Shown: one piece after another, positions 1 to 10,079 of the stretch
Numbering within the stretch: position 1 is the stretch's first letter
Layout of the letters: every line of letters starts with the position of its first letter
Assembly (NCBI GenBank): GCA_034769895.1
Contig: CM068367.1
Coordinates: 709,126,885 to 709,190,884, forward strand
DNA: 64,000 bases
Source: Magicicada septendecula
Lineage: Eukaryota > Arthropoda > Insecta > Hemiptera > Cicadidae
Direction: 5' to 3'
Made by a program: the position numbers and the translations under genes
Notes under the pieces: model-generated
Databases searched by the model: none
What the model saw: the letters and a program-made list of their open reading frames with translations, nothing else
What the model was told of the DNA's origin: nothing

Positions 1-342
1 CTAAGTGAACGAGGTGGGGGTAATTTTCTATTAATGAAAATTATAGTTGAAGGGGTAAGGGAGAATTTTTTATGTGTACTAAGTTATCGGCAACAAAGAA
101 TTAGTTCTTTGTTAAAATTCCTTCCCGGGCTGTTTAGCCGTAGTCCAATGTTTTCTGCAAAACCAGACATTTCGGCAGTGCCATCGACTGCCATCATCAG
201 TGAAAATCGTTTGCGAAAACGTGAGGTGGTATAAACGTGATGTTAGTGACCACAATACTGTCGTTAAGGCTGAAGCAATAAGTGGAAAGCAGTAGTCTCT
301 ATGGAAACATTTCATTTCACAAATGATTTTAAATATATATCT
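1..342 (+). repeat. 494-bp insert module, partial (unit 0)
   Basis: The window begins ~150 bases into the module. The core 110-232 is clearly GC-richer than the satellite (CCTTCCCGGGCTG, GGCAGTGCCATCGACTGCC). It is open in one + frame (start 34, stop 232-234) and on the minus strand. This L-only module has no recognisable domain. Its start (absent here) is the m6 tail, and a stretch around 15-50 resembles a diverged monomer junction, so it is partly monomer-derived. Confidence 0.85.
148..200 (-). ncRNA. Second hammerhead-like core on the - strand of the insert
   Basis: On the minus strand: CTGATGA (200-194), one extra T, a perfect 6-bp stem GGCAGT/ACTGCC (192-187 and 179-174) with a 7-base loop, GAAA (173-170), then stem III ATGT/ACAT (170-167 and 151-148) with a 15-base loop, followed by U at 147 that gives an AUU triplet. 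No convincing stem I forms with flanking bases. The same bases lie in an open frame on both strands, so a coding-derived coincidence is an alternative. Present in each L insert. Confidence 0.25.
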
Positions 343-995
343 TAGAACATGGAAGTCATGTATAGTTCTCGAAGGGTAATTTTTATATATGGCAAACGAT
401 AAGAGCCGCAAATTCAAACAGAATCAAATGATTATTTTCATACAGCTCTAAACTATAGAGTTCTCAAGACCTATTGTTTTTGGTGAAGATCGGTTAATGG
501 AAAAGGGTAGTTTACCAGAACGTTTCATGTGTTAAAAGGGCATTTTCTATGGCAAACGATAACAGCCGCAAATTCAAACAGAATCAAATGATTTTTTGCA
601 TACATACGGTACTTGATTTGTAGAGTACTCAAAACCTGTTGTTTTTGGTGAAGATCGGTTAAGGGAAAGGGGTAATTTACCAGCAACATTTTATGTTTTA
701 AAAAGGCTATGTACTATGGCAAACGATAACAGCCGCATATTCAAACAGAATCAAATAATTTTGTGCATACAGCCCTGAATTGTAGAGTTGTCAAGAAAAA
801 TTGTTTATGGTGAAGATGGTTAAGGGAAAGGGGTAGTTTACCTGCTACGTTTTTTATCAAGGTTACTTTTTTTTGGCAAATGGTAACAGCCGCAAATTCA
901 AACACAATCAAATAATAATATTTTGCATACAGCCCTGAAATGTAGAGTTCTCAAGACCTATTGTTTTTTGTGAAGATCGGTTAAGGGAAAGGGGT

Positions 996-1140
996 AAATT
1001 CTTGGATTTCGTTGTCCATGACGTGTCCGTTACTTAACTAAACCTCTGATGAAGCCTTCTAAAGGTGAAAGCCGGTTTAGGCTGTAAGGTAAAACTTTAC
1101 GTTTTTACTTATAAAAAACTTAGTGTTCCGAGTCGTTAGG
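996..1140 (+). repeat. Cassette B, first copy (~145 bp)
   Basis: Runs from AAATTCTTGGATTTCG to CCGAGTCGTTAGG. It is GC-richer than the monomers and shows no clear monomer homology. 31 complete copies occur, one before each m1 (about 198 to 54 bases upstream), and a truncated one is at 63957-64000. It contains adjacent hairpins GCCTT-CTA-AAGGT, AGCC-GGTTTA-GGCT and GTAAA-AC-TTTAC. Origin unknown; the hairpin arrangement suggests a ribozyme-related sequence. Confidence 0.75.
1042..1090 (+). ncRNA. Hammerhead-ribozyme-like motif in cassette B
   Basis: Seen: ACCT (1042-1045), CTGATGA (1046-1052), one extra A, stem II GCCTT/AAGGT (1054-1058, 1062-1066), GAAA (1067-1070), stem III AGCC/GGCT (1070-1073, 1080-1083) with loop GGTTTA, then G, UA, and AGGT (1087-1090) pairing with ACCT as stem I. 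Known: hammerhead cores have CUGANGA, stem II, GAAA, stem III, an NUH cleavage triplet and stem I. GUA (1084-1086) would be the triplet. Odd: the extra A at stem II and two extra bases (UG) between stem III and the A-U closing pair are non-canonical, so cleavage is uncertain. CTGATGA-position starts in all copies: 1046, 2788, 5023, 6766, 8506, 9932, 12589, 14990, 17224, 18967, 20709, 21973, 24206, 25949, 28352, 30587, 32949, 35183, 36925, 39158, 41392, 43134, 45367, 47601, 49342, 51575, 53317, 55554, 57298, 59535 and 61772. Confidence 0.4.
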
Positions 1141-1193
1141 AAAGGGGTAGTTTACCTGCAAAATTTTATGTTTTAACAAGGGTAATTTTTTCT

Positions 1194-2935
1194 ATGACGA
1201 ACGATAACTGCCGTAAATTCAAACAGAATCAACTACACTTTTGCATATCTTTTTTTATTTTACAGAACTCAAGTTCTGTTGATTTTGTTGAAGAGAGGTT
1301 AAGGGGAAAGGGTAGTTTACCTGCAACGTTTTAAATTTTAACAAGGGTATTTTCTATGGCACACGATAACAGACGGAAATTCAAACTGAATCAAATAATT
1401 TTTTACATACAGCTCTGAATTGTAGAGTTCTCAAGACATATTGTTTTTGGTGAAATCGGTTAAGGGAAAGGGGTAGTTTAACGACAACGTTTTATGTTTT
1501 AACAATGGTATTTTCTATGGCAAACGATAACAGACGCAAATTCAAACAGAATCAAATAATTTTTTGCATACAGCCCTGAATTGTAGAGTACTCAAAATCT
1601 ATTGTTTTTGGATAAGATGTTTAAGGGAATGGGGTAGTTTACCTGCAACGTTTTTTTATCAAGGTTACTTTTTTTTGGCAAACGATAACAGCCGCAAATT
1701 CAAATAGGATCAAATAATGTTTTGAATACAGAACTGAAATGTAATGTTCTCAAGATCTTTTGGTTTTGGTGAAGATCGCTTAAGGGAAAGGGGTAGTTTG
1801 CTAGCAACATTTTATGTTTTAAGAAGGGTAATTTTTTTTGACGAAAGATAACTGCCGTAAATTCAAAGAGAATCAAATAATTTTTTGCATACGTTCCTGA
1901 ATTGTAGAGGACGCAATTTTTCGTGAAGTTCGGTTAATGGAAAGGGGTAGTTTACCTGCAACATTGTATGTTGTCACAAGAGAAATGTTTTCATGACGAA
2001 CGATAACTGCTGCACATTCAAATAGAATCAAATTTTTTTTTGCATGCATCGCTGCATTTTAGAGGACTGAAGGTCTATTGATTTTGGTTAGAACATGGAA
2101 GTCATGTATAGTTCTCGAAGGGTAATTTTTATATATGGCAAACGATAACAGCCGCAAATTCAAACAGAATCAAATGATTATTTTCATGCAGCTCTAAACT
2201 ATAGAGTTCTCAAGACCTATTGTTTTTGGTGAAGATCGGTTAATGGAAAAGGGTAGTTTACCAGAACGTTTCATGTGTTAAAAGGGCATTTTTTATGGCA
2301 AACGATAACAGCCGCAAATTCAAACAGAATCAAATGATGTTTTGCATACTTACTTGATTTGTAGAGTTCTCAAAACCTGTTGTTTTTGGTGAAGATCGGT
2401 TAGGGGAAAGGGGTAATTTACCAGCAACATTTTATGTTTTAAATAGGCTATTTACTATGTCAAACGATAACAGCCGCATATTCAAACAGAATCAAATAAT
2501 TTTTTGCATACAACCCTGAATTGTAGAGTTGTCAAGAAAAATTGTTTTTGGTGAAGATGGTTAAGGGAAAGGGGTAGTTTACCTGCTACGTTTTTTTATC
2601 AAGGTTACTTTTTTTTGGCAAATGGTAACAGCCGCAAATTCAAACACAATCAAATAATAATATTTTGCATACAGCCCTGAAATGTAGAGTTCTCAAGACC
2701 TATTGTTTTTTGTGAAGATCGGTTAAGGGAAAGGGGTAAATTCTTGGATTTCGTTGTCCATGACGTGTCCGTTACTTAACTAAACCTCTGATGAAGCCTT
2801 CTAAAGGTGAAAGCCGGTTTAGGCTGTAAGGTAAAACTTTACGTTTTTACTTATAAAAAACTTAGTGTTCCGAGTCGTTAGGAAAAGGGTAGTTTACCTG
2901 CAAAATTTTATGTTTTAACAAAGGTAATTTTTTCT
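1194..2935 (+). repeat. HOR unit 1, S form, 1742 bp
   Basis: Complete S unit: m1-m9 and the m10/m11 double unit. The S junction (TTTTGGT joined to TAGAACATGG) is at 2088/2089. In m1 the usual ATATTTTAACAAGGG reads AAATTTTAACAAGGG, creating an in-frame stop, so the m1-m2 reading frame is closed in this copy. Confidence 0.92.
1262..1279. repeat. 18-bp inverted repeat in m1
   Basis: ACAGAACT-CA-AGTTCTGT, a perfect 8-bp palindrome with a 2-base centre, 68 bases after each m1 start. I see it unchanged in all 31 m1 copies and in no other monomer type (X has the decayed GAGAACTCAAGGTCAG). It could be a dimeric protein site or a cruciform/hairpin; function unknown. Confidence 0.75.
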
Positions 2936-5170
2936 ATGACGAACGATAACTGCCGTAAATTCAAACAGAATCAACTACACTTTTGCATATCTTTTTTTAT
3001 TTTACAGAACTCAAGTTCTGTTGATTTTGTTGAAGAGAGGTTAAGGGGAAAGGGTAGTTTACCTGCAACGTTTTATATTTTAACAAGGGTATTTTCTATG
3101 GCAAACGATAACAGACGCAAATTCAAACTGAATCAAATAATTTTTTACATACAGCTCTGAATTGTAGAGTTCTCAAGACATATTGTTTTTGGTGAAATCG
3201 GTTAAGGGAAAGGGGTAGTTTAACGACAACGTTTTATGTTTTAACAATGGTATTTTCTATGGCAAACGATAACAGACGCAAATTCAAACAGAATCAAATA
3301 ATTTTTTGAATACAGACCTGAATTGTAGAGTACTCAAAATCTATTGTTTTTGGATAAGATGGTTAAGGGAATGGGGTAGTTTACCTGCAACGTTTTTTTA
3401 TCAAGGTTACTTTTTTAGGCAAACGATAACAGCCGCAAATTCAAATAGGATCAAATAATGTTTTGAATACAGAACTGAAATGTAGTTTTCTCAAGATCTT
3501 TTGGTTTTGGTGAAGATCGCTTAAGGGAAAGGGGTAGTTTACTAGCAACATTTTATGTTTTAAGAAGGGTAATTTTTTTTGACGAAAGATAACTGCCGTA
3601 AATTCAAAGAGAATCAAATAATTTTTTGCATACGTTCCTGAATTGTAGAGAACGCAATTTTTCGTGAAGATCGGTTAATGGAAAGGGGTAGTTTACCTGC
3701 AACATTTTATGTTGTCACAAGAGAAATGTTTTCATGACGAACGATAACTGCTGCACATTCAAACAGAATCAAATTTTTTTTTGCATGCATCACTGCATTG
3801 TAGAGGACTGAAAGTCTATTGATTTTGGTGAAGATCGGTTTAGAGAAAGGGGTAGTTTACCTGTAACGTTTTATGTTTTAACAAGAGTAAAGTACTTAAT
3901 TTTGATAAATAATGTATCCTGATAAGAAGCTCATAATAATCCACTGTAGAAACGTAGATGAAATAACTCTAATTGAAGAGGCTAGGTGAACGAGGTGGGG
4001 GTAATTTTCTATTAATGAAAATTATAGTTGAAGGGGTAAGGGAGAATTTTTTATGTGTACTAAGTTATCGGCAACAAAGAATTAGTTCTTTGTTACAATT
4101 CCTTCCCGGGCTGTTTAGCCGTAGTCCAATGTTTTCTGCAAAACCAGACATTTCGGCAGTGCCATCGACTGCCATCATCAGTGAAAATCGTTTGCGAAAA
4201 CGTGAGGTGGTATAAACGTGATGTTAGTGACCACAATACTGTCGTTAAGGCTGAAGCAATAAGTGGAAAATAGTAGTCTCTATGGAAACATTTCATTTCA
4301 TAAATGATTTTAAATATATATCTTAGAACATGGAAGTCATGTATAGTTCTCGAAGGGTAATTTTTATATATGGCAAACGATAAGAGCCGCAAATTCAAAC
4401 AGAATCAAATGATTATTTTCATACAGCTCTAAACTATAGAGTTCTCAAGACCTATTGTTTTTGGTGAAGATCGTTTAATGGAAAAGGGTAGTTTACCAGA
4501 ACGTTTCATGTGTTAAAAGGGCATTTTCTATGGCAAACGATAACAGCCGCAAATTCAAACAGAATCAAATGATGTTTTGCATACTTACTTGATTTGTAGA
4601 GTTCTCAAAACCTGTTGTTTTTGGTGAAGATCGGTTAGGGGAAAGGGGTAATTTACCAGCAACATTTTATGTTTTAAATAGGCTATTTACTATGTCAAAC
4701 GATAACAGCCGCATATTCAAACAGAATCAAATAATTTTTTGCATACAACCCTGAATTGTAGAGTTGTCAAGAAAAATTGTTTTTGGTGAAGATGGTTAAG
4801 GGAAAGGGGTAGTTTACCTGCTACGTTTTTTTATCAAGGTTACTTTTTTTTGGCAAATGGTAACAGCCGCAAATTCAAACACAATCAAATAATAATATTT
4901 TGCATACAGCCCTGAAATGTAGAGTTCTCAAGACCTATTGTTTTTTGTGAAGATCGGTTAAGGGAAAGGGGTAAATTCTTGGATTTCGTAGTCCATGACG
5001 TGTCCGTTACTTAACTAAACCTCAGATGAAGCCTTCTAAAGGTGAAAGCCGGTTTAGGCTGTAAGGTAAAACTTTACGTTTTTACTTATAAAAAACTTAG
5101 TGTTCCGAGTCGTTAGGAAAGGGGTAGTTTACCTGCAAAATTTTATGTTTTAACAAGGGTAATTTTTTCT
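2936..5170 (+). repeat. HOR unit 2, L form, 2235 bp
   Basis: Complete L unit with the insert at 3830-4323. Its cassette B has a lineage-specific core change, CTCAGATGAAG, and GTAGTCCATG instead of GTTGTCCATG. Both changes are shared only with the cassette near 24206. Confidence 0.92.
3830..4323 (+). repeat. 494-bp insert module (unit 2), reference copy
   Basis: Complete module. It starts with the normal m6 tail GAAGATCGGTTTAGAGAAAGG and continues GTAAAGTACTTAATTTTGATAAATAATG. It then runs through a monomer-like GGGGGTAATTTTCTATTAATG, the GC-rich core (about 4090-4215), and an AT-rich end with the hairpin TCATTT-CAT-AAATGA (4293-4307). The right boundary TAGAACATGG is followed by the hairpin ACATG-GAAGT-CATGT (4328-4342). 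Length is close to three monomers (3 x 165). Confidence 0.9.
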
Positions 5171-5860
5171 ATGACGAACGATAACTGCCGTAAATTCAAA
5201 CAGAATCAACTACACTTTTGCATATCTTTTTTATTTTACAGAACTCAAGTTCTGTTGATTTTGTTGAAGAGAGGTTAAGGGGAAAGGGTAGTTTACCTGC
5301 AACGTTTTATATTTTAACAAGGGTATTTTCTATGGCAAACGATAACAGACGCAAATTCAAACTGAATCAAATAATTTTTTACATACAGCTCTGAATTGTA
5401 GAGTTCTCAAGACATATTGTTTTTGGTGAAATCGGTTAAGGGAAAGGGGTAGTTTAACGACAACGTTTTATGTTTTAACAATGGTATTTTCTATGGCAAA
5501 CGATAACAGACGCAAATTCAAACAGAATCAAATAATTTTTTGCATACAGCCCTGAATTGTAGAGTACTCAAAATCTATTGTTTTTGGATAAGATGGTAAA
5601 GGGAATGGGGTAGTTTACCTGCAACGTTTTTTTATCAAGGTTACTTTTATTTGGCAAACGATAACAGCCGCAATTTCAAATAGGATCAAAAAATGTTTTG
5701 AATACAGAACTGAAATGTAATGTTCTCAAGATCTTTTGGTTTTGGTGAAGATCGCTTAAGGGAAAGGGGTAGTTTACTAGCAACATTTTATGTTTTAAGA
5801 AGGGTAATTTTTTTTTGACGAAAGATAACTGCCGTAAATTCAAAGAGAATCAAATAATTT
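3940..5860 (+). repeat. Segmental duplicate block 3, copy 1 (approximate ends)
   Basis: Paralogous to about 23120-25040, offset about 19183. Shared private variants: GATCGTTTAATGG, TTCGTAGTCCATG, CTCAGATGAAGCC, and ACTTTTATTTGGC with CGCAATTTC. Confidence 0.8.
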
Positions 5861-6913
5861 TTTGCATACGTTCCTGAATTGTAGAGAACGCAAATTTTCG
5901 TGAAATTCGGTTAATGGAAAGGGGTAGTTTACCTGCAACATTTTATGTTGTCACAAGAGAAAAGTTTTCATGACGAACGATAACTGCTGCACATTGAAAC
6001 AGAATCAAATTTTTTTTTGCATGCATCGCTGCATTTTAGAGGACTGAAGGTCTATTGATTTTGGTTAGAACATGGAAGTCATGTATAGTTCTCGAAGGGT
6101 AATTTTTATATATGGCAAACGATAACAGCCGCAAATTCAAACATAATCAAATGATTATTTTCATGCAGCTCTAAACTATAGAGTTCTCAAGACCTATTGT
6201 TTTTGGTGAAGATCGGTTAATGGAAAAGGGTAGTTTACCAGAACGTTTCATGTGTTAAAAGGGCATTTTTTATGGCAAACGATAACAGCCGCAAATTCAA
6301 ACAGAATCAAATGATGTTTTGCATACATATTTGACTTGTAGAGTACTCAAAACCTGTTGTTTTTGGTGAAGATCGGTTAAGGGAAAGGGGTAATTTACCA
6401 GCAACATTTTATGTTGTAAAAAGGCTATCTACCTGTTGTAAACGATAACAACCGCATATTCAAACAGAATCAAATAATTTTTTGCATACAGCCCTGAATT
6501 GTAGAGTTGTCAAGAAAAATTGTTTTTGGTGAAGATGGTTAAGGGAAAGGGGTAGTTTACCTGCTACGTTTTTTTATCAAGGTTACTTTTTTTTGGCAAA
6601 CGGTAACAGCCGCAAATTCAAACACAATCAAATAATAATATTTTGCATACAGCCCTGAAATGTAGAGTTCTCAAGACCTATTGTTTTTTGTGAAGATCGG
6701 TTAAGGGAAAGGGGTAAATTCTTGGATTTCGTTGTCCATGACGTGTCCGTTACTTAACTAAACCTCTGATGAAGCCTTCTAAAGGTGAAAGCCGGTTTAG
6801 GCTGTAAGGTAAAACTTTACGTTTTTACTTATAAAAAACTTAGTGTTCCGAGTCGTTAGGAAAGGGGTAGTTTACCTGCAAAATTGTATGTTTTATCAAG
6901 GGTAATTTTTTCT
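5171..6913 (+). repeat. HOR unit 3, S form, 1743 bp
   Basis: Complete S unit. m4 has a private change (ACTTTTATTTGGC and CGCAATTTC) shared with unit 13 (near 24830). m9 begins with the altered CTACCTGTTGTAAACGATAACAACC near 6430, shared with units 6, 9 and 13. The unit is a mosaic of two lineages. Confidence 0.92.
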
Positions 6914-8653
6914 ATGACGAACGATAACTGCCGTAAATTCAAACAGAATCAACTACACTTTTGCATATCTTTTTTTATTTTACAGAACTCAAGTTCTGTT
7001 GATTTTGTTGAAGAGAGGTTAAGGGGAAAGGGTAGTTTACCTGCAACGTTTTATATTTTAACAAGGGTATTTTCTATGGCAAAAGATAACAGACGCAAAT
7101 TCAAACTGAATCAAATAATTTTTTACATACAGCTCTGAATTGTAGAGTTCTCAAGACATATTGTTTTTGGTGAAATCGGTTAAGGGAAAGGGGTAGTTTA
7201 ACGACAACGTTTTATGTTTTAACAATGGTATTTTCTATGGCAAACGATAACAGACGCAAATTCAAACAGAATCAAATAATTTTTTGCATACAGCCCTGAA
7301 TTGTAGAGTACTCAAAATCTATTGTTTTTGGATAAGATGGTTAAGGGAATGGGGTAGTTTACCTGCAACGTTTTTTTATCAAGGTTACTTTTTTTGGCAA
7401 ACGATAACAGCCGCAAATTCAAATAGGATCAAATAATGTTTTGAATACAGAACCGAAATGTAGTGTTCTCAAGATCTTTTGGTTTTGGTGAAGATCGCTT
7501 AAGGGAAAGGGGTAGTTTGCTAGCAACATTTTATGTTTTAAGAAGGGTAATTTTTTTGAAGAAAGATAACTGCCGTAAATTCAAAGAGAATCAAATAATT
7601 TTTACAAACGTTCCTGAATTGTAGAGGACGCAATTTTTCGTGAAGTTCGGTTAATGGAAAGGGGTAGCTTACCTGCAACATTTTATGTTGTCACAAGACA
7701 AATGTTTTCATGACGAACGATAACTGCTGCACATTCAAACAGAATCAAATTTTTTTTTTGCATGCATCGCTGCATTTTAGAGGACTGAAGGTCTATTGAT
7801 TTTGGTTAGAACATGGAAGTCATGTATAGTTCTCGAAGGGTAATTTTTATATATGGCAAACGATAACAGCCGCAAATTCAAACAGAATCAAATGATTATT
7901 TTCATGCAGCTCTAAACTATAGAGTTCTCAAGACCTATTGTTTTTGGTGAAGATCGGTTAATGGAAAAGGGTAGTTTACCAGAACGTTTCATGTGTTAAA
8001 AGGGCATTTTTTATGGCAAACGATAACAGCCGCAAATTCAAACAGAATCAAATGATGTTTTGCATACTTACTTGATTTGTAGAGTTCTCAAAACCTGTTG
8101 TTTTTGGTGAAGATCGGTTACGGGAAAGGGGTAATTTACCAGCAACATTTTATGTTTTAAATAGGCTATTTACTATGTCAAACGATAACAGCCGCATATT
8201 CAAACAGAATCAAATAATTTTTTGCATACAGCCCTGAATTGTAGAGTTGTCAAGAAAAATTGTTTTTGGTGAAGATGGTTAAGGGAAAGGGGTAGTTTAC
8301 CTGCTACGTTTTTTTATCAAGGTTACTTTTTTTTGGCAAATGGTAACAGCCGCAAATTCAAACACAATCAAATAATAATATTTTGCATACAGCCCTGAAG
8401 TGTGGAGTTCTCGAGACCTATTGTTTTTTGTGAAGATCGGTTAAGGGAAAGGGGTAAATTCTTGGATTTCGTTGTCCATGACGTGTCCGTTACTTAATTA
8501 AACCTCTGATGAAGCCTTCTAAAGGTGAAAGCCGGTTTAGGCTGTAAGGTAAAACTTTACGTTTTTACTTATATAAAACTTAGTGTTCCGAGTCGTTAGG
8601 AAAGGGGTAGTTTACCTGCAAAATTTTATGTTTTAACAAGGGTAATTTTTTCT
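6914..8653 (+). repeat. HOR unit 4, S form, 1740 bp
   Basis: Complete S unit. Private variants GAAGTGTGGAGTTCTCGAGACC near 8397 and GGTTACGGGAAAGG near 8117 recur in unit 10 about 12.2 kb downstream, showing common descent of the two copies. Confidence 0.92.
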
Positions 8654-10079
8654 ATGACGAACGATAACTGCCGTAAATTCGAACAGAATCAACTACACTT
8701 TTGCATATCTTTTTGTATTTTACAGAACTCAAGTTCTGTTGATTTTGTTGAAGAGAGGTTAAGGGGAAAGGGTAGTTTACCTGCAACGTTTTATATTTTA
8801 ACAAGGGTATTTTCTATGGCAAACGATAACAGACGGAAATTCAAACTGAATCAAATAATTTTTTACATACAGCTCTGAATTGTAGAGTTCTCAAGACATA
8901 TTGTTTTTGGTGAAATCGGTTAAGGGAAAGGGGTAGTTTAACGACAACGTTTTATGTTTTAACAATGGTATTTTCTATGGCAAACGATAACAGACGCAAA
9001 TTCAAACAGAATCAAATAATTTTTTGCATACAGCCCTGAATTGTAGAGTACTAAAAATCTATTGTTTTTGGATAAGATGGTTAAGGGAAAGGGGTAGTAT
9101 ACCAGCAACATTTTATGTTTTAACAAGGATAATTTTTTATATGACGAACGATAAATGCCGCAAATTCAAACAGAATCAACTACGTTTTTGCATAACTTTT
9201 TGAATTAAGGAGAACTCAAGGTCAGTTGATTTTGTTGAAGATCGGATAAGGGAAAGGGGTAGTTTGCTCGCAACATTTTATGTTTTAAGAAGGGTAATTT
9301 TTTTTGACGAAAGATAACTGCCGTAAATTCAAAGAGAATCAAATAATTTTTTGCAAACGTTCCTGAATTGTAGAGGACGCAATTTTTCGTGAAGTTCGGT
9401 TAATGGAAAGGGGTAGTTTACCTGCAACATTTTATGTTGTCACAAGAGAAATGTTTTCATGACGAACGATAACTGCTGCACATTCAAACAGAATCAAATT
9501 TTTTTTTTGCATGCATCGCTGCATTTTAGAGGACTGAAGGTCTATTGATTTTGGTTAGAACATGGAAGTCATGTATAGTTCTCGAAGGGTAATTTTTATA
9601 TATGGCAAACGATAACAGCCGCAAATTCAAACATAATTAAATGATTATTTTCATGCAGCTCTAAACTATAGAGTTCTCAAGACCTATTGTTTTTGGTGAA
9701 GATCCGTTAATGGAAAAGGGTAGTTTACCAGAACGTTTCATGTGTTAAAAGGGCATTTTCTATGGCAAACGATAACAGCCGCAAATTCAAACAGAATCAA
9801 ATGATGTTTTGCATACATATTTGACTTGTAGAGTACTCAAAACCTGTTGTTTTTGGTGAAGATCGGTTAAGGGAAAGGGGTAAATTCTTGGATTTCGTTG
9901 TCCATGACGTGTCCGTTACTTAACTAAACCTCTGATGAAGCCTTCTAAAGGTGAAAGCCGGTTTAGGCTGTAAGGTAAAACTTTACGTTTTTACTTATAA
10001 AAAACTTAGTGTTCCGAGTCGTTAGGAAAGGGGTAGTTTACCTGCAAAATTTTATGTTTTAACAAGGGTAATTTTTTCT
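8654..10079 (+). repeat. HOR unit 5, rearranged S, 1426 bp
   Basis: Order is m1, m2, m3, X, m5, m6 (S junction), m7, m8, then directly cassette B. m4 is replaced by variant monomer X (9141-9303). About two monomers (m9 and most of m10) are missing because m8 joins m10 within the shared tail GATCGGTTAAGGGAAAGGGG near 9880. This looks like unequal homologous exchange between monomer tails. Confidence 0.88.
9141..9303 (+). repeat. Variant monomer X (unit 5), 163 bp
   Basis: Starts ATGACGAACGATAAATGCCG. Contains CAACTACGTTTTTGCATAAC, AAGGAGAACTCAAGGTCAG and GAAGATCGGATAAGGG. It resembles m1 but lacks the intact 18-bp palindrome. It sits between m3 and m5, in place of m4. Its tail has TTTGCTCGCAAC. 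Confidence 0.85.

Larger units (their letters stand above)
1..1193 (+). repeat. HOR unit 0, partial L
   Basis: The window opens inside the 494-bp insert module of an L unit (first base is CTAAGTGAACGAGG). It continues through m7, m8, m9 and the m10/m11 double unit with cassette B, up to the first m1 start at 1194. Everything upstream of the insert is outside the window. Confidence 0.9.

Noticed and set aside
34-234. Small open frames of 62-117 residues in nearly every unit, on both strands
   Set aside because: They recur only because the satellite recurs. They overlap on opposite strands, have no recognisable domain, no promoter or splice context, and are broken by frameshifts or stops in several copies. 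Not annotated as genes.
1115-1140. tRNA or SINE B-box-like GTTCCGAGTC in cassette B
   Set aside because: It does not fit GWTCRANNC without an insertion, no matching A box lies upstream, and no cloverleaf or T-run terminator is apparent.
3658-3680. CENP-B-box-like TTCGTGAAGATCGGTT in m5
   Set aside because: It mismatches the essential core at the central A and the final G of CGGG, and arises from the ordinary monomer sequence TTTTTGGTGAAGATCGG.
3785-3795. TGCATGCA and GAGTACTC palindromes as regulatory sites
   Set aside because: Short 8-bp palindromes are expected by chance in this length, vary between copies, and have no gene to regulate.
3830-4323. 494-bp module as a transposon insertion
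   Set aside because: There are no terminal inverted repeats, no target-site duplication and no transposase. The left end is the normal monomer tail, so absence in S is better explained by deletion.
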